A stretch of 64,000 bases of DNA from Bacteroidota bacterium (lineage in GTDB: Bacteria > Bacteroidota > Bacteroidia > Chitinophagales > Chitinophagaceae): positions 1 through 64,000 of the forward strand of contig JAGWUV010000003.1 of assembly GCA_028875875.1 (NCBI GenBank), written 5' to 3'. The notes under the pieces were generated by a model that did no database searches, was not told the DNA's origin, and saw only the letters and a program-made list of their open reading frames with translations. Both the position numbers and the translations under genes were made by a program. Shown here one piece after another: positions 26,392 to 35,042 of this stretch (position 1 is the stretch's first letter; each line of letters begins with the position of its first letter).

Positions 26392-27621
26392 TTAAGCTAA
26401 CTTCCTCTGAAGGTTCCTATCTAATTCATCCAGAAATTCTTCAGTATACAAGTAATGCTCACCATGGGTTACTTTATTTCCGTAAATACAAACGGCCAGG
26501 TCTTTTGTCATTTTGCCACTTTCAACAGTTTCCACACAAACCTCTTCCAGTGCATGACAGAAGTTAATCAGCTCCTGGTTGCCATCTAATTTACCACGGA
26601 ATTCCAGTCCCCTTGTCCATGCAAATATTGAAGCAATTGGGTTGGTTGATGTAGGTTTACCCTTTTGATGTTCACGATAGTGGCGGGTAACAGTTCCGTG
26701 CGCTGCTTCTGCTTCCATTACTTTACCATCAGGAGTTACAAGCGTGGAAGTCATTAAACCTAAAGAACCGAAGCCTTGAGCAACGGTATCGCTTTGTACG
26801 TCGCCATCGTAATTTTTACAAGCCCAAACAAAATTACCGTTCCATTTTAAAGCAGAGGCTACCATATCATCAATCAAACGATGTTCATACGTAATGCCAG
26901 CAGCATCAAACGCAGCTTTAAATTCATTTTGATAGATATCTTCAAAAATGTCTTTAAAGCGACCGTCATATTTTTTAAGGATGGTATTTTTGGTAGAAAG
27001 GTATAAAGGCCATTTCTTCATCAAGGCCTGGTTGAAGCAGGCACGTGCAAAGCCTTTGATACTTTCATCAGTATTGTACATGGCCAGAGCAACACCATCA
27101 CCTTTGAAATTAAATACCTCGTATTCCTGAACGGTTCCATCTTCACCTTCGAATTTGATGGTTAATTTTCCTTTGCCTTTTGTAACAAAATCTGTAGCCC
27201 TGTACTGATCACCAAAAGCATGACGACCTATACAGATAGGTGCCGTCCAGTTGGGAACCAGACGAGGAACATTTTTACAAACGATGGGCTCACGGAACAC
27301 TGTACCATCCAAAATATTCCGGATGGTTCCGTTGGGGCTCTTCCACATTTGTTTCAGGTTGAATTCTTTTACACGAGCCTCATCTGGTGTAATGGTAGCG
27401 CATTTAATACCAACACCATATTCTTTTATAGCGTTGGCTGCGTCAACGGTAACCTGATCATTGGTTTGATCCCTATATTCAACACCCAGATCAAAATATT
27501 TGATATCTACATCAATGTAAGGAAGAATCAATTTGTCTTTAATAAACTTCCAGATGATTCTTGTCATCTCATCGCCATCCAGTTCTACTACGGGGTTGGC
27601 TACTTTAATTTTTTGAGGCAT
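26392..27621 (-). CDS. icd: NADP-dependent isocitrate dehydrogenase (eukaryotic-like type)
   Basis: A 409-residue TCA-cycle enzyme that oxidises isocitrate to 2-oxoglutarate with NADP. It follows the homodimeric eukaryotic-like type: [13 protein letters not shown] at the start, [32 protein letters not shown] (the Ser that contacts isocitrate, quoted at 20 residues), [17 protein letters not shown], and [12 protein letters not shown], the NADP-specific segment. It is preceded by a CAAATGTA -7 box on the minus strand (27656-27663). It is monocistronic. Confidence 0.93.
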   Translation of the reverse strand: MPQKIKVANPVVELDGDEMTRIIWKFIKDKLILPYIDVDIKYFDLGVEYRDQTNDQVTVDAANAIKEYGVGIKCATITPDEARVKEFNLKQMWKSPNGTIRNILDGTVFREPIVCKNVPRLVPNWTAPICIGRHAFGDQYRATDFVTKGKGKLTIKFEGEDGTVQEYEVFNFKGDGVALAMYNTDESIKGFARACFNQALMKKWPLYLSTKNTILKKYDGRFKDIFEDIYQNEFKAAFDAAGITYEHRLIDDMVASALKWNGNFVWACKNYDGDVQSDTVAQGFGSLGLMTSTLVTPDGKVMEAEAAHGTVTRHYREHQKGKPTSTNPIASIFAWTRGLEFRGKLDGNQELINFCHALEEVCVETVESGKMTKDLAVCIYGNKVTHGEHYLYTEEFLDELDRNLQRKLA

Positions 27622-27857
27622 AAAACAGCTGCTTTTAGGTTTTTAAAAACGTTCACAAATGTAGTGCTTTACACATTTTATAGACCAACAAAAACTAAGT
27701 GGTAGCAAAACGGGTGGTACGTTTTTTTAAAAACTTTACCCCATTTTACGAGCATACGGATCGGATTTCAGGCTGCATAGGGTTTTCTGGAACGACAGCT
27801 GGATGAGAAATTAGAAAAGAATTTTTACGCAAACGATTTCATTGTTTATATCATAAA

Positions 27858-28030
27858 TAAAAAACAGCGGTTGAAACCGCTGCCGAAAAGTCAATGACTT
27901 TTACTCCCCAATAAGAAGATTGTAATTAATTATGCTACTATCATTATAATTTTGCTAAGCAAAGAAATTTAAAAAAATAACGATCACTGCCCGTAAAAAT
28001 CCCATTAAAAGAGGGGGTTTTTCCCGGGTA
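27858..28030. other. Hairpin-rich part of the 485-bp icd / sensor operon gap
   Basis: 27622-28106 holds no gene. From about 27861 there are two abutting hairpins: CAGCGGTT/AACCGCTG and AAAAGTCA/TGACTTTT. A third, larger one spans 27990-28028: CCCG and AAAAATCCC on the left pair with GGGGTTTTT and CGGG on the right, with a T-run on the plus-strand 3' side of the inner stem. They lie between two divergent genes, so they cannot be ordinary 3' terminators of flanking genes; a leader attenuator of the downstream operon or a small RNA is possible. Confidence 0.45.
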
Positions 28031-28106
28031 ATAAAGTTGATTACTGGAATATTAGAGAATTGATTATCAAATATTCCTTCAGTCCAAACATTAATAAAGA
28101 ACCATA

Positions 28107-28760
28107 ATGCCCAATACGCTTCCAATACATGTATCTGAATTTTTAGCCCTTATGAGTGGATTAATCAATTATTCCAATCTTAAAAAGACAATATTATGGT
28201 GGTTTGTACCTATGTTAATTTTCACGAACATCGTTGAATTGGGCTCTTTATTTCATCTTTTCAACTACAAGAACAGCAATCATTGGATCTACAATATCCA
28301 GATTCTAATAGAATTGAATTTTTATTTTTTTTTATTTTTTAATTTTTTTCAAACCCAAAAAAATAAAAAAAATATCAAGTGGCTGTTGGCTATAACATAT
28401 GCAGTTATAATTGTGAATCTCATTTTACAAAGAACTTTAAACGTTTTTGCCACTTACGGATATATGGCAGGTAATACTTGCATTTCTTATCTGTGTCTTG
28501 TTTATTTTAAACATGCCATAAACAATCTATACGAGGTAAAGCTTATTAAAAATCCTTACTTCTGGATTACAACAGGGCTGCTTTTTTACTCACTCGGAAA
28601 CGTAATACTTTATACATTTTTTCAATATTTTTTAGCAATACATAATTTTAGTAGTTTTATTTATCCACTCAGCTTTTTCCTAAATCTCATAAATACTATA
28701 TTATATACGTGCTTTACAATTTCTTTTTTCTTCAAAGTTCCGCTACAAAATACATTGTAA
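28107..28760 (+). CDS. Polytopic membrane protein preceding a histidine kinase
   Basis: 217 residues, about six or seven hydrophobic helices with short loops (WWFVPMLIFTNIVELG, LIELNFYFFLFFNFF, WLLAITYAVIIVNLI, FWITTGLLFYSLGNVILYTF and others). No enzymatic motif is visible. Proteins of this size and layout often precede NarL-type kinases in Chitinophagaceae, and a sensory partner role is likely by position. The end overlaps the kinase gene by 52 bp in the -1 frame, with the heptamer T TTT TTC at 28724-28730 inside the overlap. It is very AT-rich compared with its neighbours. Confidence 0.7.
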   Translation: MPNTLPIHVSEFLALMSGLINYSNLKKTILWWFVPMLIFTNIVELGSLFHLFNYKNSNHWIYNIQILIELNFYFFLFFNFFQTQKNKKNIKWLLAITYAVIIVNLILQRTLNVFATYGYMAGNTCISYLCLVYFKHAINNLYEVKLIKNPYFWITTGLLFYSLGNVILYTFFQYFLAIHNFSSFIYPLSFFLNLINTILYTCFTISFFFKVPLQNTL

Positions 28761-29518
28761 TTGGAACAATATTCGGAACTCTGTTTGTGATTTTTGTGGG
28801 GGTACTGATTGTTTCATTTGTTTTTGAATATCAAAAAAAACAGAAACTACATCAGAAAGAAATTTTATTAGCCAAAGCTGAATTTGAACAACAATTATTG
28901 CAAGCCCAGATAGAAGTTCAGGAAAATACGCTTTCTATTCTAGCAAAAGAATTACACGATAATATTAACCAATTACTCGGGAGTACTAAAATGTTATTAG
29001 GTGTAACAGAAAGAAATCTCTCTGAACCACCGGCTACATTGCTGGAAGCAGAACATACACTTGCTAAAGCAATAACAGAGTTGAGGGCTCTTTCAAAATC
29101 GCTGAATAAAGAATGGCTAGAACAATTTAGTTTTTCCCAAAATCTTAATACTGAAATTAACAGGTTAAGAACTGCTAAAGAAATGCTGATCAGTGTTCAA
29201 CTACCTCCTTCTATCCAATTAAAAAAAGACGAACAAATAATTTTGTTTAGAATTGTACAAGAAGCAATGCAAAATATTTTAAAACATGCTCAAGCTTCCG
29301 AATTACATATTTTGGTGGAGGAAATAGATAAATCACTGATAGTGGTTATTAAAGATAATGGAATTGGGTTTGATATTACTAATCAGATGACCGGGATGGG
29401 TATTATGAATATCAAGCAAAGAACACGATTATTGGGAGGGCATGTTCAATGGATGTCTGAACAAAATAATGGGACCAAAGTTGTAGTTAAACTGCCGATT
29501 AAAATGAATATTGCCTGA
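28709..29518 (+). CDS. Sensor histidine kinase, NarL/DesK (HisKA_3) type
   Basis: 269 residues. One N-terminal membrane helix (IVIGTIFGTLFVIFVGVLIVSF, about 16-38, here in part), a coiled-coil linker (40-75), the dimerisation box LAKELHDNINQLLGS with phospho-acceptor His83, and an HATPase_c domain with FRIVQEAMQNILKHA (N box), DNGIGFD (G1) and GMGIMNIKQR (G2). It has no own sensor domain, so the upstream membrane protein is a likely partner. The only usual start in frame before the helix is GTG 28709, inside the upstream gene. Its stop overlaps the regulator's ATG (ATGA). Confidence 0.85.
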   Translation: MLYNFFFLQSSATKYIVIGTIFGTLFVIFVGVLIVSFVFEYQKKQKLHQKEILLAKAEFEQQLLQAQIEVQENTLSILAKELHDNINQLLGSTKMLLGVTERNLSEPPATLLEAEHTLAKAITELRALSKSLNKEWLEQFSFSQNLNTEINRLRTAKEMLISVQLPPSIQLKKDEQIILFRIVQEAMQNILKHAQASELHILVEEIDKSLIVVIKDNGIGFDITNQMTGMGIMNIKQRTRLLGGHVQWMSEQNNGTKVVVKLPIKMNIA

Positions 29519-30159
29519 TGAAAACGAATATTGGATTGGTTGATGATCACCAACTGTTCATCAAATCTCTTGGACTAATGCTCGCTACTTTTAATAGCTA
29601 TGATGTTGTGGTTGAAGCATCGAATGGGAAAGAATTACAAGATAAGTTCGTTACCCTTAAAGTATTACCGGATATAATGCTGATAGATGTTACGATGCCT
29701 GTAATGGATGGTATTCAAACTGCAGAGTGGCTGCACAAAGAATATCCCGCCATAAAACTGGTAGCGCTTTCAATGAACGATAATGATGATTCTATCATAG
29801 CAATGCTTAAAGCTGGCTGTTGCGCCTATCTTTTAAAAGATACACATCCTTCTGAACTAGAAAAAGCATTGCACGAAATAGATACCAAAGGATATTACAA
29901 TGGCGATGCCAGTAACATCAACTTTCGCCGTTTACTTTTAACCGAATCGAGAAACGAACAAAACCAGATCACCGAAAGAGAAAAAGAATTCCTGCAATAC
30001 GCCTGCAGCGATCTTACCTATAAACAGATAGCTGCCATAATGAATGTTAGTGAACGAACCGTTGATGGTTATCGTGAATCTCTCTTTGAAAAATTAAATG
30101 TTCAAAGCAGGGTTGGTATGGCACTGGAGGCAATCAGGAAAGGATTTGTGAATCTTTAG
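29518..30159 (+). CDS. Response regulator, NarL/FixJ family
   Basis: 213 residues. The receiver domain (1-120) has the acidic pair Asp9/Asp10, phospho-Asp57 in LIDVTMPVMDG and Lys in LLKDTH. The C-terminal LuxR-type helix-turn-helix (ITEREKEFLQYACSD to RTVDGYRESLFEKL, about 148-205) binds DNA. It is translationally coupled to the kinase by an ATGA overlap and forms a two-component system with it. The target genes are not evident; the divergent icd promoter region is a conceivable site. Confidence 0.9.
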   Translation: MKTNIGLVDDHQLFIKSLGLMLATFNSYDVVVEASNGKELQDKFVTLKVLPDIMLIDVTMPVMDGIQTAEWLHKEYPAIKLVALSMNDNDDSIIAMLKAGCCAYLLKDTHPSELEKALHEIDTKGYYNGDASNINFRRLLLTESRNEQNQITEREKEFLQYACSDLTYKQIAAIMNVSERTVDGYRESLFEKLNVQSRVGMALEAIRKGFVNL

Positions 30160-30166
30160 TTTGTAA

Positions 30167-32053
30167 TTATACATTTACAATTAACACGGGTATTAATACT
30201 TCATGCCGAACTGCTTCAATCGTTTCGCCGAATAAATAATCTTTTATCCCGGTGTGCCTATGTCCGCCCATCACTAAAAGATCTACATTATACTCTTTTA
30301 CTATTCTTACTATTTCTCCTGTTCTGTTTCTATAACCCAATTCATATTCAACAGAGTAACCCATCTGTGTTAATTCTGCTGCATATGTTTTCAATCGCTC
30401 CATATCCTTTCGAGTTTCATCATCATCACTTTCTTCTCCTAAAAATTTTGCGGAAACACTTTCTACCACATGCAGTAAAACGTAAGTAGCCATTTTATTT
30501 CCTTGTGAAACTGCATGTGCAATAAGCACTTTATCGTTTTCACTAAAATCTAATGCTACTCCAATTTTAGTTGATGTTTTTACTTCAAGATTTTGAAGAG
30601 AAGGAATATCTCCATGCAGCTTCGATAACTTAAGCTGATTTCTTCGCTGAACAACAGGCAAGAAAGTCATCATTATAAACAGCCATATAAATAAAGCAGC
30701 AGCAATTATTATAACAGCCTTCCAAACAAACATTCCGCTGCTATTAAAAACTGCAAGAGATTGCTCTGCTACCATTTTAACGTTTAAGAAAACCAACGCA
30801 GCAGCAACCAGCCATGCCGCGATTTTGGTGAGAGGTTTAATAGCAAATGCCCCCATTGATCTTTTATCGCTCACAAAATGTATAAGCGGAATAACTGCAA
30901 AACCTAATTGTACACTTAATATTACCTGACTAAGTATTAAGAGATCATCAATCTTAGCATCACCATAAAGAAGAATTGTGAGCATCGCCGGAATAATGGC
31001 AATCAGCCTGGTTAATAATCTTCTGAGCCATGGATTAATACGCAAACGAATATATCCTTCCATTACTATTTGTCCGGCTAATGTGCCTGTTACAGTAGAG
31101 CTTTGACCAGCAGCAATTAATGCAACGGCAAATAATATTGGCGCCACTTTACTGCCCAAAAGCGGCTTTAACAGTTCATGAGCATCTTCAATCCTTGCTA
31201 CCTGGGTATTACCTGTAGTAAAAAATACCGATGCTGCCAGAACAAGGATAGCTGCATTTACGAGGAAAGCTGCATTCAACGCAATTGTACTGTCTATAAG
31301 ATTATATTTTATAGCACGTTTTATCCCGTTTATATCCCACTTGATTTTTCTTGTTTGTACCAGTGCAGAATGCAAATACAAATTATGTGGCATTACGGTA
31401 GCCCCAATTATTCCAATAGCAATATACAACGATTCATCATGCAACATAGATGGAGCGAACCCTTTAAAAACCGAAGGCAAATGAGGTTTGGCAAGAAATA
31501 TTTCAATTAGAAATGAAAGACCGATGATGGCTACAAGTCCGATAATAAATGCTTCCAGTTTTCTAATACCATAATTCTGCAACCACAATAAAACCAATGT
31601 ATCCAATACCGTAATTCCAACACCCCATATCAATGGCAATCCCGTTAGCAGATGAATACCTAATGCCATCCCCAGCACTTCCGCCAAATCACAGGCTGCT
31701 ATTGCTACTTCAGCAAGTATGTACAAACAAAAATTTACAAGAGGCGGATATACTTCCCTATTGGCCTGTGCCAGATCTTTTCTTCTTACAATACCCAAAC
31801 GAGCACTTAGTCCCTGTAACAGCAATGCCATCAGGTTACTCATTAACAAAACCCATATGAGCTGATATCCAAACCTGGCCCCTCCCTGCAAATCGGTTGC
31901 CCAGTTACCAGGATCCATATAACCAACACTTACCAGGTAGGCCGGGCCAATATATGCCAGTACCCTCCTCCACCCTTTTCTGGGTTGAGTGGTATCTACA
32001 CTTTCGTGTACATCTGCTAAAGAATTTTCAACCTGATGATGTGTTAAACTCAT
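30167..32053 (-). CDS. Nramp divalent-metal transporter fused to a universal stress (UspA) domain
   Basis: 628 residues. Residues 30 to about 470 are an Nramp/MntH transporter with eleven or so helices: the metal-binding DPGNWATD near 46-53 in helix 1 and the MPHNLYLHSALVQTRK helix-6 motif both intact, so Mn2+/Fe2+ uptake coupled to protons is expected. From about 493 to the end is a cytoplasmic UspA fold: IGVALDFSEND, LLHVVES and the ATP-binding motif MGGHRHTGIKDYLFGET. Standalone MntH is about 410-440 residues; fusion to UspA points to nucleotide-dependent control. It is monocistronic. Confidence 0.9.
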   Translation of the reverse strand: MSLTHHQVENSLADVHESVDTTQPRKGWRRVLAYIGPAYLVSVGYMDPGNWATDLQGGARFGYQLIWVLLMSNLMALLLQGLSARLGIVRRKDLAQANREVYPPLVNFCLYILAEVAIAACDLAEVLGMALGIHLLTGLPLIWGVGITVLDTLVLLWLQNYGIRKLEAFIIGLVAIIGLSFLIEIFLAKPHLPSVFKGFAPSMLHDESLYIAIGIIGATVMPHNLYLHSALVQTRKIKWDINGIKRAIKYNLIDSTIALNAAFLVNAAILVLAASVFFTTGNTQVARIEDAHELLKPLLGSKVAPILFAVALIAAGQSSTVTGTLAGQIVMEGYIRLRINPWLRRLLTRLIAIIPAMLTILLYGDAKIDDLLILSQVILSVQLGFAVIPLIHFVSDKRSMGAFAIKPLTKIAAWLVAAALVFLNVKMVAEQSLAVFNSSGMFVWKAVIIIAAALFIWLFIMMTFLPVVQRRNQLKLSKLHGDIPSLQNLEVKTSTKIGVALDFSENDKVLIAHAVSQGNKMATYVLLHVVESVSAKFLGEESDDDETRKDMERLKTYAAELTQMGYSVEYELGYRNRTGEIVRIVKEYNVDLLVMGGHRHTGIKDYLFGETIEAVRHEVLIPVLIVNV

Positions 32054-32146
32054 AACAAGGTAAAAACCAAATTTAATATCATATTGGTTACCACCCCATT
32101 AAAACTATTTGCAGAAGCTTTACTTTTATCGAAATATATTTACTGC

Positions 32147-33094
32147 ATGAAAAAATGGATAAGCCTGTTTGCAGCAGTTATATTGCTCGCCTGTAAGGAG
32201 AAAAAAGTGGATTTATCCGGCGATAAGCCAGTTAAAGTAAATGATTTTATCGCTGCTTTCAAGCCGTTGGCACTTCCTTTCAATGCTGCTGATACCAACA
32301 TTAACAAATTAGCAGATAGTACGCTGATCGGTTACAAAGTGCTTACTCAATTCATACCGGATAGTTCTGTTAATAGAATCATTCACAATGCTTCAAAAGC
32401 TGATATTCATCCTATCGGAAGAATAGAAAAGCAAAAAGAAGATTACCTGTTGGCCAATTTTATCCATAACAAAAAAACACAGATGGTGGCTTTTGTTTTA
32501 GATAAGAAAAATAAATTTCTTGCTGCCAAAGAAATATTATCCAATACATCAAATGATGGTTACTATCATTCTGTAAACATTAATAAAGAGCCAACCTTTT
32601 TACTAAGCAGAGAAAAGCTAAATGCAGATAAGCAATTAATGTTCACACGCATTGGATGGGTCTATAACACCGGAAATAGTTTTATGGTAATTATTAACGA
32701 TGGTAATGAAGATGCTAAAAAAGCTGATGAGATCATAGACCCGATAGATACATTTCCAAAAAAGAATAAATACAGTGGTAATTATGTTCAGAATAAAAAG
32801 AATTTCATTTCTATCAGAGATGGAAGAAACCAGCAATCTTATTTATTCTTTATTCACTTTGAAAAGAATGATGGAACATGCATTGGAGAATTGAAAGGCC
32901 TAATGAAACTTACCTCTGCAACAACTGCTATTTATAGTGAAGGTGGAGATCCTTGTGTAATTGATTTTTCTTTTAAAGGCAATGAAATACATTTTAAAGA
33001 AAAAGGAAGTTGTGGTAACAGGCGGGGCATGCAGTGCTTTTTTAACGACACGTTCGTTAAAAAGAAAGAACCTAAAAGCTCAAAAAGGAAATGA
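32147..33094 (+). CDS. Lipoprotein of unknown function
   Basis: From ATG 32147 it has 315 residues and a lipoprotein signal (LFAAVILLAC, lipobox Cys at about 16), so it should be anchored in the envelope. I recognise no domain. The middle is rich in Lys and Asn with beta-strand patterns (DYLLANFIHNKKTQMVAFVL, SFMVIINDGNEDAKK), and the C-terminal part has three Cys (TCIGELKGL, GGDPCVIDF, GSCGNRRGMQCFF). An ATG at 32084 would extend it by 21 residues ahead of the signal and is unlikely. It is a single gene. Confidence 0.65.
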   Translation: MKKWISLFAAVILLACKEKKVDLSGDKPVKVNDFIAAFKPLALPFNAADTNINKLADSTLIGYKVLTQFIPDSSVNRIIHNASKADIHPIGRIEKQKEDYLLANFIHNKKTQMVAFVLDKKNKFLAAKEILSNTSNDGYYHSVNINKEPTFLLSREKLNADKQLMFTRIGWVYNTGNSFMVIINDGNEDAKKADEIIDPIDTFPKKNKYSGNYVQNKKNFISIRDGRNQQSYLFFIHFEKNDGTCIGELKGLMKLTSATTAIYSEGGDPCVIDFSFKGNEIHFKEKGSCGNRRGMQCFFNDTFVKKKEPKSSKRK

Positions 33095-33294
33095 TAAGAA
33101 TGAAAGCTTTTTACTCACTATATAAAAGCATTTACCCCGCAAAGGTTTGCGGTGAAAAAGTGCAGGTTGACATATTAGGTAAACTCAACCAAAATTGGAA
33201 TATTTGTTACTTACGCACAGCTAATGTGTAAAAAGTACATTTTAAATAAAAGCAAGTATATTGCACCCCTAATTGATCAAAGAAACAATCGCTT

Positions 33295-34947
33295 ATGAAC
33301 TTCAGAAGCTTCCATGTGCCCTACTCTATTGATGAGCAATACGCCAAGAAAGTGGCTTATTTTTCAATGGAATTTGCCATTCATCAACCTCTCAAAATTT
33401 ACAGTGGTGGATTAGGTTTCTTAGCTGGCTCTCATTTAAGGAGTGCGTATGAGTTAAGACAAAATATGATTGGTATTGGTATTCTTTGGAAATACGGATA
33501 TTACGATCAAACCCGCAACCAGGACCAAACATTGCAACCTGCATGGATGGAAAAGCATTATTCTTTTCTGGAAGATACCGGTATTAAATTTCAAATCCTT
33601 ATTCACGATCACCCGGTTTGGGTTAAAGCATATTACCTCAATCCAGAGACTTTCAAAAGTGCTCCGCTCTTTTTGTTAAGTACTGATATGCCTGAAAACG
33701 ATTATGTTTCCCAAACCATTTGCCATCGCTTGTACGATGCCAACGTTGCAACTAAAGTGGCTCAATTCATTTTATTGGGTGTTGGCGGTGCAAAACTGAT
33801 TGATGAATTAGGTTTCAATCCGGATGTATATCACCTGAATGAAGCACATGGTATATCATCAGCTTTTTACCTTTTAAATAAATTCAAGAGTGTTGAAAAA
33901 GTTAAAGAACACCTTGTATTTACTACACACACACCGGAGGAAGCCGGTAACGAAAAACACGATATTTACCTCTGCCATAAGATGAGTTACTTCTGCGGCT
34001 TAAGCATTGATGAAGTAAGGCGATTAACCGGTGTTAAAGATGACCAGTTCAATCACTCATTAGCAGCTTTACGTTTTGCAAGAAAAGCCAACGGGGTAAG
34101 TGCACTGCACGGAAATGTTAGTCGTGCTATGTGGAAAGATTATGAAGGTGTTTGTGAGATCACATCCATTACCAACGCACAAAACTGGAGGTATTGGGCA
34201 GACAAACAATTATATCGTTTCATGGAAGAAAGCAATGATCTTGCTTTTGACGACAGAAAAGTATATTTAAAAAAACGTGCATTTGAAATTGTTGCCGATC
34301 AAACAGGAAAAATATTCGATCCAAATGTTTTAACCATTGTATGGGCAAGACGTTTTGCTGGTTATAAGCGTGCAGATTTCCTAACGCAGGATCTGGAACG
34401 TTTCGAAAGGATGATCAACAATGCAACAAAACCTGTTCAGATTATTTGGGCAGGAAAACCTTACCCGGTAGACTATCCGGCTATCAGTCAGTTCAACAAT
34501 CTTGTACATCTCAGCAAGAATTATAAAAACGTAGCGGTTGTTATTGGCTATGAACTGGCATTAAGTAAACGCCTGAAACAAGCTGCTGATATTTGGTTGA
34601 ACAATCCACGTGTACCACGTGAAGCATCAGGTACAAGTGGTATGACAGCTGCAATGAATGGAGCCGTTAACTTTTCAACTGATGATGGATGGATACCTGA
34701 ATTTGTAAATCATGGCAATAACGGCTTTGTTGTTCCGAAAGCAGATTACCATAATATGTCTGTTCACGACCAGGATGCTTATGATTTAAATAAGATGTAT
34801 GAAATACTTGATAACCAGATCATACCATTATATTATGATAGCTATGATACCTGGCGCCAGATTATGAAAAATGGAATGCGTGATGTGAGATTCCAGTTTG
34901 ATAGTAACAGGATGGCACACGAATACTATGAGATCATGTATAAGTAA
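33295..34947 (+). CDS. GT35-family alpha-glucan phosphorylase homologue, short form
   Basis: 550 residues, matching the short (bacterial/archaeal) glycogen-phosphorylase-like branch. It shows AYFSMEFAIHQPLKIYSGGLG, in fragments YSGGLGFLAGSH, then HLNEAHGIS, TTHTPEEAGNEKHD, FAGYKRADF and WAGKPYP. The cofactor region reads EASGTSGMTAAMNGAVNFS; related enzymes have GMKAA, where Lys holds pyridoxal phosphate, and here Thr451 is at that place. Either the group works differently, or it is not a true phosphorylase. Ordinary role of the family: release of glucose-1-phosphate from glycogen in the cytoplasm. No other glycogen genes are adjacent. Confidence 0.8.
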   Translation: MNFRSFHVPYSIDEQYAKKVAYFSMEFAIHQPLKIYSGGLGFLAGSHLRSAYELRQNMIGIGILWKYGYYDQTRNQDQTLQPAWMEKHYSFLEDTGIKFQILIHDHPVWVKAYYLNPETFKSAPLFLLSTDMPENDYVSQTICHRLYDANVATKVAQFILLGVGGAKLIDELGFNPDVYHLNEAHGISSAFYLLNKFKSVEKVKEHLVFTTHTPEEAGNEKHDIYLCHKMSYFCGLSIDEVRRLTGVKDDQFNHSLAALRFARKANGVSALHGNVSRAMWKDYEGVCEITSITNAQNWRYWADKQLYRFMEESNDLAFDDRKVYLKKRAFEIVADQTGKIFDPNVLTIVWARRFAGYKRADFLTQDLERFERMINNATKPVQIIWAGKPYPVDYPAISQFNNLVHLSKNYKNVAVVIGYELALSKRLKQAADIWLNNPRVPREASGTSGMTAAMNGAVNFSTDDGWIPEFVNHGNNGFVVPKADYHNMSVHDQDAYDLNKMYEILDNQIIPLYYDSYDTWRQIMKNGMRDVRFQFDSNRMAHEYYEIMYK

Positions 34948-34965
34948 ACTATCATTATAACAATA

Positions 34966-35000
34966 CTAAAAAAGCCTCTTTGTTCAAGAGGCTTTTTTAG
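34966..35000. terminator. Bidirectional terminator
   Basis: CTAAAAAAGCCTCTT / AAGAGGCTTTTTTAG with a 5-nt loop, a 15-bp perfect stem between the convergent phosphorylase and OmpA genes. Confidence 0.92.
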
Positions 35001-35042
35001 TATTCATTATTCAATCGAAAAGTAAACCGAATGATGCAAAGT

